Part shown: in pieces, positions 1 through 10,901 of the stretch
Layout: the number at the start of each line of letters is the position of its first letter
How positions within the stretch are numbered: the stretch's first letter is position 1
NCBI GenBank assembly: GCA_023935145.1
Contig: CM043698.1
Span: 81,424,001 to 81,488,000, forward strand
Length of the DNA stretch: 64,000 nucleotides
Reading direction: 5' to 3'
Source of the DNA: Bretschneidera sinensis
Taxonomy: Eukaryota; Streptophyta; Magnoliopsida; Brassicales; Akaniaceae
Notes under the pieces: generated by a model
What the model was told of the DNA's origin: nothing
The model's input: only the letters and a program-made list of their open reading frames with translations
Databases searched by the model: none
Position numbers and translations under genes: made by a program

Positions 1-106
1 ACATTATTTAATCAATTTACACTATATGTATAGATGATTATTATGGTAATGCCAATAAAATATGAGATTACTAAATTACCCTTACCTCTAAGGTGAGGAT
101 TTTACA
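1..106 (-). repeat. Start of 3' LTR of a minus-strand chromovirus (partial)
   Basis: On the minus strand the sequence TGTAAAATCCTCACC begins at 106, directly after a purine-rich stretch (about 107-120) that follows the pol chromodomain fragment. This is the order of a polypurine tract followed by the 3' LTR. The LTR runs off the left window edge. A near-identical start recurs at 52246, next to a second copy of the same pol end. Confidence 0.6.
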
Positions 107-372
107 TTTCTACCCTTCTAAAGAAAATTTTGACTCCGAAATTTACCTCGAGAATTAAAGAGATGCAGATATTGAGCACGCATAACTGACTCACGTTCCC
201 ACGTGGCTTCCTCAACTGCATGATTGCGACAAAGCACTTTCACTAATGAAATAGTTTTATTGCGCATCACATGGTCTCGCCTATCCAAAATATAAATTAG
301 TTGTTCATCATAAGAAAGATCTTCCTTTAACACAATAGAATCAAAATTAAGTACAAGTGAAGGGTCAGGCAC
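107..372 (-). pseudogene. Chromovirus pol C-terminus with chromodomain-like fold (fragment)
   Basis: The minus-strand frame encodes the end of a Ty3/gypsy integrase, with a DPSLVLNF stretch, then YILDRRDHVMRNKTISLVKV and EEATWERE. These are hallmarks of the C-terminal chromodomain of plant Tekay/Del-type chromoviruses, which tethers integrase to chromatin. The fragment is preceded on its own strand by the end of an LTR at 373, not by the rest of integrase. The missing upstream part lies at 9015-9450 and ends in RVSSLRKYV, which joins naturally to this PDPSL stretch. It is therefore one pol gene split by an inserted solo LTR. The open frame reported across 118-399 includes about 9 residues of LTR sequence and is not a real start. 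Confidence 0.8.
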
Positions 373-1647
373 TGTAACGACCCATCCCGGGTTAGCCACC
401 TCCGAGATGGTGTCGTCACGTTTTGAAATCTAAGTATGACATATTTATTCAACAATATAAAAACATACATCAACTGAAAAAATATATATATCAAGTTCTC
501 AACTCTTTTAAGATGAGATGCAACATATTTCTCTTATCAAAAACAATATATACAATAATAACAAAAATGCGTTAATATTTACAAATTTCCAAATCTTTCT
601 TTCTCTTTCTTGCGTTAATCTGAGGATGCTGACCATAGGACTTACATATAAAAATTCGGTCTAAATAGGCTCACAAATCTATTTGTCCTGTCTGTTACCT
701 GAAATTTTTTAATAATGAGGAGTGAGCTTAACAAGTTTAGTGAATTAAATTTACTAGAAGAACTCGATTTGTATACTTCTAGTTATATTCAATCATTATT
801 AAATCAATATAGTTAATCATCTATCTCTTCTCACATATTAATTCAATTATTTGTTAATCTCTTTATAAATAAATCATCAACCTATCATCTTTCAATAAAT
901 ATATCTCATATTCCAATCATATCAGTTTTGTTCTCATATATTTTTATCAATTTAAGAATTTTAATTCGATATCGTCATTACCTCATCATAAGGTTCACAT
1001 CATACAAACAATCAATCAAATAATTCTTTATTATATCATCTTTTTAATTTCTTTATCATCAAAGTTGTCTCACTATGAGACTCATCTGTCCATCAATCAT
1101 TTCACAATTATGACTGATGTTTTAGCATATCGGCCAATAATAATAAATATTTAGTAAAATAAATGCATGAATTTAAATTAACTTTCTTTCTTTCTCATCA
1201 GATCATTTCATATAATCATTTGAGAACGTTTTCCCACATGTCAACATGTTTCAGCCAGACTAGCTGCCTTCCTGGTCTTCCCTTTATGCATATGAACAAT
1301 AACATGCATGCAAGCATACATCAAAAGTTCCTTATACCAACATCAATTACAAAATAACTAATTGATACCCTCTAATATCTACCAAAAAGAAATGGAAAAA
1401 CAACCATCAAAACAAGGATAATCAGCTTAGTGGAAAGGGCTGGGGTGAGATTGCAGCATGCCTTAGCTTCAAATCTTACAAATCAAAATATATCATGTTT
1501 GAATATGATAACATACATTAAAACACAAACAAGCCCTTTTATTTCATGAAGTCCCCTCGGAGAAAACTTGTTGACCTTTTTCTAGCTCTGAGATTCTAGG
1601 AGTTTCTTTTTTAGAATATTTTTTGCTTTCAACACTAGGGTTCACCA

Positions 1648-2947
1648 ATGGTGGCGCCCCCACCCCCACCAGTGTCATCTATGCCGTCAGGGGGTTAAGA
1701 TGGTGGAGATCATGGTTCGAAACCGTTTGCGCAAGCAGTCATAAGGCAGCCTACGTTGTCCTTCAAGCTTCCTATGCAGTATCCAGTAGACATGAATAGG
1801 GAACCAGGTTTTGTTTTTACGGAGACTGAGATGACAAAAGTTGCGAATGATTTTCATTTTGCACTGGTGTTAAAATTCTCATGTTATAGGCCATCCAATG
1901 ATAAGATTAGGTTGAACATGATTAAGTTATGGGGTTTATTGGAGGCGCCACTTATCAGCTTCATGGACAAATATCATGTACTCTTACAATTGCAATCTGA
2001 GAGGGATTTCGTGCATGCCTGGGCGAGAGAGGGTCTTATGATTGATGGGTGTGTGTTCAGGTTATTCAAATGGACAAAAGAGTTTGATCTCCATGTTGAA
2101 TTCTCTCTGGAGCCCCAGTGGATATTCCTACTAGGTTTGCCTCTACATATGTACAGAGCCAATTGCCTACAAATCTTAGCCACGAGATTTGGCCGATACT
2201 TGGGCACATATAATGCAACACTGAACAAAACAAGGGCTATGAGGGCACGTTTGTGTGTAGAAGTGGATCTAAAGGAGGAACCAATCAAAGGGTTTCCGAT
2301 TGTTGTGTCGAAAAACAGAACAATTTCGCATGAAGCTTGGTATAAAAAAATTGGTTTTTACTACACTAAGTGTTGTAGACAAGGGCATACGAAAGTGGTT
2401 TGTCGTATGGGGGAGACGCGGCACAAGATAGGAGGGGGGACTAGTAACCGTGGGCAGATCAAGAACTAGCGAGTATGGAAAGGAAAAAATAATGAGAAAG
2501 AAGAAACTAGTGAGAATGAGGGAGAGAATTAGCAAGTTACCTTGGTGGCGGATTGGGGTTGCGGGTGGGGTTAAGAAGGAGGAAGAGAAAGAGCATGTGA
2601 TGGACCAAACGATGGCCTTGGTTGAGGATGGAGCTGCAAATGGAGTTGCGAAGGAGGGTGAGAAAGAGAATGTGATGGAACAACAGAGGGCCTTGGTTGG
2701 AGATGGGGCTGTGGAGATGCAAAGCAATGACATGAAATCGCTAAAGCAGCCAGAACCGACGTGCATGACAAGTGTACTTGGGCAAACAGACTCAGCCATG
2801 AAGGAATACTCTATCGAAAAGGTCTCTAATGAACCTGTGACATACATGACTCGGTTATTATGCATGCAAAAGAGGGTGGGAGTCATGCAGTACATGTTGA
2901 TGTTGGGAGTCCTTCGGTTGAGTTTTTGGGTATGGAAGAAGGTCTGA
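1648..2947 (+). pseudogene. LINE ORF1 (nucleic-acid-binding protein, DUF4283/zinc-knuckle type), broken
   Basis: ORF1 of plant L1 elements binds the element RNA and forms the ribonucleoprotein. The likely start is the ATG at 1648, giving a proline-rich leader MVAPPPPP. It is closed by a TAA at 1696-1698, and the same frame then reopens through 1756-2469. The middle part (IFLLGLPLHMY... around 2120-2290) resembles the conserved domain of plant LINE ORF1 proteins. A degenerate zinc knuckle follows at about 2362-2400 (KCCRQGHTKVVC), in which the first cysteine position is tyrosine. After a stop at 2467-2469 the lysine/glutamate-rich tail continues in another frame (2450-2947), indicating a frameshift. 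Antisense frames at 1974-2288 and 2269-2979 are shadows. Confidence 0.75.
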
Positions 2948-3241
2948 GCAGAGGATTTTTCGAGGGGGGGCGCACACAAATTTGGTCACCAAAATACTAG
3001 AGTTGGAATGCAGCACTCAAATACCATTTGACAATGTTGTTATTGTAGGGAAGGAACAAACAAATTCACTTTCAGATCCAGAGGATGCAGGCGTTCTTGG
3101 TGCACTGGTTCAATAAAAGCACTACAATCCTGATCCTGAAAGCAGCCAACCTAGCTGCATGACTGAAGCAAAGAAAACTGTAGTGATACAATCACAACGG
3201 GTTTTATCTCGACCCTCTAAACTCAATTTATGATTGATAAA

Positions 3242-6200
3242 ATGTTGGTGTGGAATTTATGAGGGTTAGGCAGTTCTCGAAATTGTTTAAAAAGTTTAGT
3301 AAGGAAGTATAGTGCGTCTATTGTCTAGATTTTGGAACCTTTTACTGAGGTTGACAAAATGAATCGCTTGGCTTGTATGATGGGGCTACCGAATTTTTGT
3401 AGTAATGCGGAAGTTGACGGTAAAATAAGGATTTTTTGGAGTGACGATTATGAGTGGGAGGTGTTGTCTATGACTAATCAATTACTTTCTGGGTGGTTTC
3501 AGTTTGGTAAAGAGAAGATGCTCATCTATTTTATATACGCGAAGTGTAATAGCATGGAACATAAAGAGTTATGGAAAAGTTTAGAGGTGGTTGATGCCAA
3601 TGAGTCCCTTTGGCTTGTGGTATGGGATTTCAATATTATCCGAGAAGATAGTGAAAGAGTGGGTGGTCATCCAAGGCCGCTAGCTTTTATGGCATATTTT
3701 AATAATTGTATTGATCACTATGGTTTATTGGACCTTCAGGTTGTGGGACGCCGACTATCGTGGTGTAATGGCCATGAGAGGCAGACTCGTAGTTGGGCAA
3801 GGCTTGATAGAGCTCTGATGAATACACATTTTGCAAATAGGTTTCCTTCAGCTTTCTTAGAATGTCTTCAACAGAAGACTTCGGATCATTGTCCTATGAT
3901 CATTCACTCCCAAAAACCAGTGGTAAGCTACGACCCTCTTCCTTTTCGATTTCAAAATATGTGGGTAACTCATGCAGATTTTATGCGATGTGTGGAAGAA
4001 GTATGGAAGGCACTTACCACTTCGATGGGTCTTGTAAAGTTGGCAGAAAAATTGAAAAAAACAAAGCTTGTGTTACGAGCGTGGAATAAACAGGTATTTG
4101 GGCATGTGGGGTAGACCATTAAAGAATTGGAAGAGAGATTGGAAGTCTTAGATAGTCGGTTATAAGGTGACTATGATAATGAGGTAGAATGTGATTTCTT
4201 GGTGACTAAACTTGAACTAGATACATGGGAACAATGTGAAGAATCCAAACTCTCTCAACTGGCAAAAAAGAAGTGGCTTTTAGAGGGTGACCAAAATGGA
4301 AAATACTTCCATGCAATTGTTAACCAACGGAAAAAAAATAAATTCATACAGAACATGCGGTTAGAGAATGGTGTCATTTTGAACTCGCCGGAATAGATTT
4401 ATCAAGAAGCTTTAAATTATTTTCAAAACTTTCTTTCAAATGATTCTATTGTTGAACAGGTGGATCTCGCACCTCTTATACAGTGCTCTTTATTGGAGGA
4501 AAATAATTTGGCTCTTGTTATAGCCTCGTCTGAGACTGAGATTTTGGCTTCGTTGAAATCAAATCCAAAAGAGAGCTCACTTGGACCAGATGGGTTTGGC
4601 TCGGGTTTGTATTTAAGTTGCTGGGATTTTATTAAAGAGGATGTTGTTGAGGCAGCCGAGTTCTTCTTTACCTAGATTTTACACGACATCTTATCTGGTG
4701 TTGATTCCGAAGGTAGAGGATCCCAAGAGTTTTGACAAGTTTAGTCTTATCAACCGTTGTTCAGTTGCGTATAAGATTTTTTCTAAGGTTCTCGTGCAAA
4801 GGATGACACCTTATTTATCTCAATTGATTTCTCATGAACAAGGAGCATTTATTCCAGACCGTAGCAGCTTTGAAAACATCACTTTGGCTCAGGAATTGGT
4901 TCACTCTCTGAATAAGAAAACAAAGGGCTGAAACATTATGGTGAAGATTGATATGGCCAAAGCCTATGATAGTGTAAATTGGAAATTTTTATTGAATGTG
5001 TTAACATCTTTTGGTTTTTCTCATCAGGTTTGTAATCTTGTAAGGGAGTGTATTTAGTCCCCTTGGTTCTCCTTTATGATGAATGGGACTTTCAATGGTT
5101 TCTTTCACACGACTCGGGGTCTAAGACAAGGTGATCCGCTATCTCCATATTTATTTATTATTATGGAGGAGGTGTTGTCAAGATTTCTTCGTAAGAACTT
5201 TGATGAGGGTCGAATTGGATGTTTTTCTCATCTTATGGGTGTGTCTCTTGTCTCTCATTTATTGTATGTGGATGATCTTTTAGTTTTTGTGAATGGTGGC
5301 AAGCACTCAGTTCATAGGCTCACAAAAACCTTCGAGGTATATGAAAAGTGGTCTGGGCAATTAATCAATAAGGAAAAATCGACTCTCTTTTTCTCAAAGA
5401 CCATTGCTTCTACGCGGTGTCGAAATTTCATGAGATCAACCAGTTTTGTAGAAGGAAAGTTCCCGGTAACCTACTTGGGGGTTCCTCTAGTTGAATGACA
5501 TCTTACATCAAGAGACTTGGAACCACTTATTGAGAAGATTAAGAGGAAAATAGCGGGTTGGAAAGTTCGTTTACTATCTCAAGATGGTAGGCTTAAGCTC
5601 ATGAAACATATTTTATCATGTATGGCTACACACCTTTTGGCGGTTTTAAATGTGCCTATGAAGGTTTTCAAAAAACTCAACTCTCTGATTTCTTCATTTT
5701 TTTTGGGGAGAACTGAATGGAAAACCGAGAATGAAATGGTGTGCTTGGGATCAAATATGCAAACCTTACAAGGAAGGGGGTCTTGGCATAAGAATCTTCC
5801 ATGAAGTTTAGAGGTCTCTTCATATGAAATTTGCATGGAGATTGTTAACAATTGATAATCTATGGACCATGGTTTTCCGAGTGAAATATGTGAAACACAA
5901 CCACATTTACCTTGCTGAGGCTAGAAGCAATTCTTCTCATTTCTGGAAATCCGTTATGAAGAATTTTACTGAGGTCACAGAGAACGTTATAGTGAAGGTG
6001 AGAGAGGCTAACTCTTTGTTTTGGTTTGATCGGTGGTTGGCAAGTGGGCCATTGTGTGTTAGTAGGGACGCTGGGCAGTCTGAGATTAAAATAAAAGAGG
6101 TATGGGTTGATGGAACCTAGGATGAGAACCGTCTTATAGAACTAGTCAGCTTGAAAAAAAACAGAGGAGATTATACACGACATTGTAGCTAGTAAGGTGG

Positions 6201-7352
6201 GCAATGATATTACCGTTTGGAAATCTGTTGCTAAGGGTGAGTTTACGTCGGCCTCAGCGTGGTAGCTAATTCATGTCAGAGGAACGGACCAGCTGGGCAT
6301 GGACTGGATTTGGCATCACCTTCTTCCGAAAAAAATAATAATTTGTGTGCTTGTGGAAAGCTCGATTCAATGGGCTAACATTGGACTCTCGGGTGTAATC
6401 TCTTGGAATACCGTTGGCCTCTCAGTGTAACTGCTACACTCAAGGTCACTCTGAAGATTTAAATCATGTTATTTGTACTGGGAGTATTGATGCGGACGTA
6501 TGGAAGACAGCAGCTATTACGCTGAGCATTAACCATGCTCAATGTATGTCATGGTGGGCGACGGTGATGCAGTGGCTCAGTGCATCAAAGAAGTTGAGTC
6601 ACAGGGGGATTCTTCTCGGCATTATCCCGTCTATTAGTACTTGGGATCTCTGGATGCGTAGATGCAAGGCTCGAATGGAAAACTCCTTTGATTCGGCGTC
6701 GGGTGTTTGGTTGGCAGTTAAAGTTTGGATACGGAAGATTTCATATATTATAGTGAAACAATGGCCTATTTCTGCTAGAGATGAGGCTATCCTTTGGGCT
6801 CTTGAAGTTCCATATGTTGATCGTGCAAGGCCTATTCCGAATCTGGTCTATTGGAGGAAATCGGCTGAAGGGTGGATTAAATTGAATGTAGATGGGTGTT
6901 GCCGAGGCAACCTGGGTAATTGCGGAGGAGGAGGGGTCATTCGCTATGCGAGAGCTAATTTCAAAGGTGCTTTCTCTACTTATTTTGGTCATGGTACAAA
7001 TAATGAGGCTGAGTTAAGGGCATTAATAGCAGGTATAACGTTGTGTAAAGAGTTGGGTTTTAATCAAATAATTATTGAGAGCGAATCCAATTTGATTGTT
7101 ACTTGGTTGCGTAGTCGAAAGTGTACAGTATGGTATTTATAGGATTATTGGGATGAACTGTTGATTTTGTTAAGAGATGTGCATTTCAACATTAATCTTC
7201 AGTTTCACGAAGGAAATAATGCGGCGGATTTCCTTGCTCGAAGGGGCGAGGAAGGTTATAATAGCACTTGTTCTAATTTTATTTCTTTGCCACGTAAGTT
7301 GAAAGGCATGCTTTGGTTGGATAAGGCAGGATTGCCGCATGTTAGATTGTAA
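3242..7352 (+). pseudogene. LINE ORF2 (endonuclease, reverse transcriptase, RNase H), broken
   Basis: ORF2 nicks target DNA and primes reverse transcription from it. The start is placed at ATG 3242, because the frame reads MLVWNL then GLGSSR, matching the family N-terminus, with a TGA where the conserved arginine of the WNxRG motif belongs. A second stop lies at 3326-3328. The APE-type endonuclease spans about 3242-3915, with DFN (about 3629), RLDR (about 3801) and SDHCP (about 3886). The reverse transcriptase spans about 4560-5500, with LGPDGF, KIDMAKAYDS, GLRQGDPLSPYLF and the catalytic YVDD at 5265-5276. A zinc-finger-like linker lies near 6250-6500. The RNase H domain (about 6875-7310) has NVDG, EAELRAL and the closing HEGNNAADFLAR. 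At least six stops or frame changes interrupt it. Confidence 0.9.
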
Positions 7353-7439
7353 CATTTGTTTATTTGGTTTTTGTGTTTTTGTTTGGTTGTGTTGTTGCTT
7401 TGATTTTTGGGTGTATAAGGTATTCCTCCGCCATAAGTG

Positions 7440-7499
7440 AGGCCATTTTTTAATAAAGTGCCGAAGGTGCCGCCCTCTTTTTTTTTTTTACAAAAAAAA
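7440..7499 (+). terminator. LINE 3' end with polyadenylation signal
   Basis: AATAAAG at about 7452-7458 lies about 40 bases before the A-rich terminus, just ahead of the downstream target-site duplication. This is where reverse transcription of a LINE would be primed. Confidence 0.6.
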
Positions 7500-8077
7500 C
7501 AAGCATACATCAAAGCATTCAATTTAACTATATATTTCTCAAAATTATTATTTTATCATATAAATATTAAATTGTCTCCTCATATATTATATCAATTTAT
7601 CAATCACATCTTTCAAGAATTTCATATATCTTTTTGGCGTATTTTTCATTAATCCATTTTTTTTAAATATAACTTCTTATATAATTAATTTTCAACATAT
7701 CATTTAATCCTTAATTAGTCAATCAATTATCATACATTAAAAAAATACACCATCCAATCATTATAACTCAGCAATTAATTTAAATATGATCAATTCATAT
7801 TTTATATTGGTCTTGATTACTAAAAGTAAATCTAACTCACCACGTAGCACTTAAAGCTACTTGTAGATCACCTCTTTGCCTTTCTTGTTCCTTTCAACAA
7901 TTTTTTTGACAATACCTAACCACAAAATTTCATTAATCTTACTATTTCATAACTTAATTCAAATAATTTAATTATCTAGTTATGAATTTTATTGAAAATT
8001 TACCCCCAATTGAGATGAACTCCTTATACTACTCTTTCAAATTTTTTAATATTACTATTTTATCAAATTTTTAATTT

Positions 8078-8700
8078 CACCAATCCTTCGCGTGAACACA
8101 TTGATTATGGCCGTTTCACCACTTTTTCAATTTTTTAATATATTTTTTTATTAATTAATATTTTATATTATAAAAATATTAGTTAACCAAATTCTTCACG
8201 TAACTTCATTTCACCGTTTCATTCTTTTCATTTTTTTCATTTACAATTTTTCCATCCATTATTTTTTATTCTGCCATCATTTACAAATTACAGTTTGCCA
8301 CTTGTTATTCACAATTTTGCCATTCCATATTTACAGTTTCGATTTTTTTTCCTCTTTTTTTAAAATATTTTTATATTATAAAATTTATAATTTCACTAAC
8401 CCTTCACGTGAACACATTGATTCTGGCCACTTCATCGCTTTTTCAATTTATTTTTTAGTAATTAATATTTTATATTATAAAAATCTTAACCAACTAAATT
8501 CTTCACGTAACTTCACTTCACCATTTTATTTTTTTTTCATTTACAAATTTATAATTTTCGCCATCCATTATTTACGATTCTACCAGCATTTACAAATTAT
8601 AGTTTGCCACTTATTATTTACAATTTTGCCATTCCATATTTACAGTTTTACCATTTTACAATTTTTTTCATTCGTCCATTAAAAATAAAAATTTTCATCC
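8078..8700 (-). repeat. About 310-bp tandem duplication inside the solo LTR
   Basis: A unit starting caccaatccttcgcgtgaac (8078) recurs as a diverged copy at 8394 (cactaacccttcacgtgaac). Both units contain the same succession of tttacaaatta, agtttgccact and ccatatttacagttt segments (8326 and 8634). The short low-complexity frames here (8302-8852) are not coding. Confidence 0.65.
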
Positions 8701-9014
8701 TTTTTCTCTTCCGACAATTACATAAAAAAATTATAAATATATATTTTTCTATCAAATTTTCAAATTATTTTTTTCAACCTCATCCACATTTTTCTTCAAA
8801 ATTCTTTCATTTCAACTTCAAATTTCATAGTTTTCAGTACTTTTTTCTTTAAAAATTCCTAACTCTTTTCAATAAAATTCTGAATGTCATCTTTCAAATT
8901 TTTTTTTTCAAATTAATATTAAATCTTTCATCGATGGATTATTTAATTCAGTATAATATATGTAAAATTACTTCTTTACTCTTATTTTAATAACACAGGA
9001 ATTACAATCACATA

Positions 9015-9450
9015 TTTTCTCAAAGAAGATACGCGAAATACATCATGAATCTAAGACAACTCTTGAGCTAAGGCTAAATGGTAAGGAATCATACCGATTC
9101 TATCAACTATCTTATATGGATCAATGGAACCTCAGTCTACAGTAATGAGGTCTAAGCTTACTATTACGTTCAAACCTAAGTATACATTTCAAAGGTGCTA
9201 CCCTCAAGAATACTCATTCACCCAACTGAAATTCTAAGTCACGTCTTCTACAGTCTGCATAACTCTTCGAGCGACTAAGCTTCTTTTAAGTGCTCTCGAG
9301 TAACCTTTACCTTCTCAATGGTAAACTGAACCAATTTAGGACCTAACAAATATCTCTCACCAATCTCGTCTCAATATATTGGAGATCTATATAATCTACC
9401 ATAAAGTGCTTCATATGGTGCCATACCAATACCAATACTTGGCATGCACA
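9015..9450 (-). pseudogene. Chromovirus integrase C-terminal region (fragment)
   Basis: On the minus strand this stretch reads in pieces as ASIGMAPYEALYGR-like sequence (about 9440-9395), then a lysine-rich linker, an IGP/VAYRL-like segment and HDVFRVSSLRKYV ending near 9018. This is the canonical integrase tail of plant chromoviruses. It stops at the solo LTR (9014) and its natural continuation is at 107-372. Its upstream end (about 9450) abuts an LTR-like block and not the integrase core, so the core has been lost or displaced. Frameshifts are present. Confidence 0.65.
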
Positions 9451-10252
9451 ATCAAATGTTTTAATCATACACTCGACTGTGAAGTCCCATGGAATACGGC
9501 ACAGTCGACTGTGCTATCGACCTAAAGCTTCTATCCTTCGTACAATCGACTGTGCGATTTGGACAATCAACTGTTTTGAGGGCTGAAGCCCAGAAACAGC
9601 ACGAAAACTCCCTCATTTGGTTTCCACAACCCATAGATCTTCCATAAAACTTCAAATACTTTAAAACCAAAGTTCTCTTAAGCTTAAAGTTGAATTTTTA
9701 CAATATCCACATCAAAAGTTTTACTTTAAACTCTTGAATAACTCAAATCAAACATAAACCCAATTCTTAGAACCAAAACTTGTTTTTAGAATCCTCAAAA
9801 ACCCTATTTCAAGAATTCAAATCTTCAATCTAATGAACATATGAAACAAAGTAAAACAATTCTTACCTTTCTTGTAAGATTTTTGCTTTCTTCTTCTTCT
9901 TCCTTTTTCCCTTTCTTCCTCTTATTCTCTTTTCTCTTCTTTTCTCTCGTTCGGTGGTTCTAGAGAATTCTAGCACATTGTGCTAGTTTTTCTCCCCCTC
10001 CACTCATATTTATAGAACATACTTTCTCTTATTTGCATGCCAAGCCTCAAACTTTTCCTTTCTTTTAAAATTTACCCCAATATTGTTTAAAAAATCAAAG
10101 TTTTTCCTAGCTTTCCTTATTATCTGTCAAGGGAAAAAAATTCCCCTAAAACTTATGCTTAAGTACAACATAAATTTACTTAACACATCAAAAATTTCTC
10201 GAAACAAAATTCCACAGATTAAGATAGTTTAATTAAAATATCGGGTCTTATA
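9451..10252 (-). repeat. LTR-like block with TATA box and palindromic repeats
   Basis: On the minus strand it begins TATAAGACCCGATA at 10252 after an A-rich purine tract. It carries a TATAAATA box (plus-strand 10007-10014), a purine-rich leader (AGAAAAGAAGAG) and a GGTAAGAATTG donor-like site (about 9865). It ends near 9451 next to integrase sequence. This is the organisation of a chromovirus LTR and leader. It could be the 5' LTR of the outer element joined to integrase by deletion, or a separate solo LTR; a clear target-site duplication was not found. The 69-residue frame at 9461-9670 falls in a repeat of TCGACTGTG motifs and is not a credible gene. Confidence 0.5.
9471..9580 (-). repeat. 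Cluster of TCGACTGTG repeats with a 16-bp perfect palindrome
   Basis: TCGACTGTG or close variants occur at about 9473, 9505 and 9546, with a related form (aatcaactgtt) near 9564. At 9499-9514 two head-to-head copies form the perfect palindrome GCACAGTCGACTGTGC. On the LTR strand the cluster lies downstream of the TATA box, so it would be transcribed. Confidence 0.7.
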
Positions 10253-10901
10253 TTTTTTTTTTCTCTTGAGAATTAATCACACAAAGGTGTGTACTTGCAT
10301 ATAGAATTAACCAACATCTAGTTTGTAGTGAGGGAGGAGGAAATTGTTTCTTCCCCATTTTCTAATTCAAATGTTCCAAATGGGCGAGCTGAGTTGCCTT
10401 TCATAGATGCCCAACCTAACCCAATATCTAACATCTCTTACTCGTACATGATGGGCTTATCATCATCCAAGAGAGACAAAGAGAACCTTAAAGACCAAAC
10501 TCATTTTCAATAAATCAAAAGAAAGCAAATGGTTCATGTGACCTGCGAGTACACCTAAAAATTGAATTAGGAAAGTGTCTCATTATGCCTCAGACTCATT
10601 TTATTACTTTAGCCTTAGCATACCTAACCCCTCAAAGGCTATGCTAGACTTTACTTTCCTCATTATATATTCATAATTATGTCCAAGTTTCAATAAAGTG
10701 ACATTATCGGTTGACCGGGGAATACATGCGATGGATGTAAACAAAACAATCTTCCTTCTGTACTCATTCCTCTCTACTTCAAATTAATTGCTTTCCTAGA
10801 CATGCCCCATAAGGATAATTATTTCATTGCCGTCGAAAACATGCCAAAGTAGCAAACATTAGCCCATATCTTTAAGACAAAGCCAAAAGTCACATAGCAC
10901 A
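10253..10901. other. No gene seen
   Basis: Unique-looking AT-rich sequence between the LTR-like block and the solo Athila LTR. The longest frame (10328-10513, 61 residues) has no recognisable motif. Nothing further can be supported. Confidence 0.5.

Larger units (their letters stand above)
1326..7499 (+). mobile_element. LINE (plant L1-type non-LTR retrotransposon, RNase H-bearing)
   Basis: A 6174-bp plus-strand element lies between two copies of CAAGCATACATCAAA (1311-1325 and 7500-7514), a 15-bp target-site duplication inside a chromovirus LTR. It has ORF1 (zinc-knuckle protein), ORF2 (endonuclease, reverse transcriptase, RNase H), an AATAAA signal at about 7452 and a short A-rich 3' end (acaaaaaaaa). 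This is the complete architecture of plant L1 elements. The 5' end at 1326 looks full length, because about 320 bp precede ORF1. Both ORFs carry nonsense and frameshift mutations, so the copy is inactive. Confidence 0.9.
373..9014 (-). mobile_element. Solo LTR of a chromovirus, split by a LINE
   Basis: On the plus strand the block starts TGTAACGACCC at 373 and ends GGAATTACA at 9014, giving TG...CA ends on the minus strand. Removing the LINE (1326-7499) and one copy of its target-site duplication leaves about 2.45 kb. The two halves align with the plus-strand chromovirus LTR at 30308-32590: 1265-1325 and 7500-7545 match around 31440-31550, and the ends match as well. No internal region lies beside it, so it is a solo LTR. 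It splits a chromovirus pol frame; flanks on the minus strand read GTGAT and GTGCC, a degraded duplication of the target site. Confidence 0.75.

Noticed and set aside
1974..2979. Antisense frames of 104 and 236 residues
   Set aside because: They lie opposite LINE ORF1, have low-complexity serine/threonine/proline-rich translations and no motif.
8302..8852. Frames rich in F, I, Y and H
   Set aside because: Direct translation of AT-rich LTR sequence with a tandem duplication; no codon structure.
9461..9670. 69-residue minus-strand frame
   Set aside because: Spans a repeated palindromic motif in an LTR leader, with no start context or homology evident.
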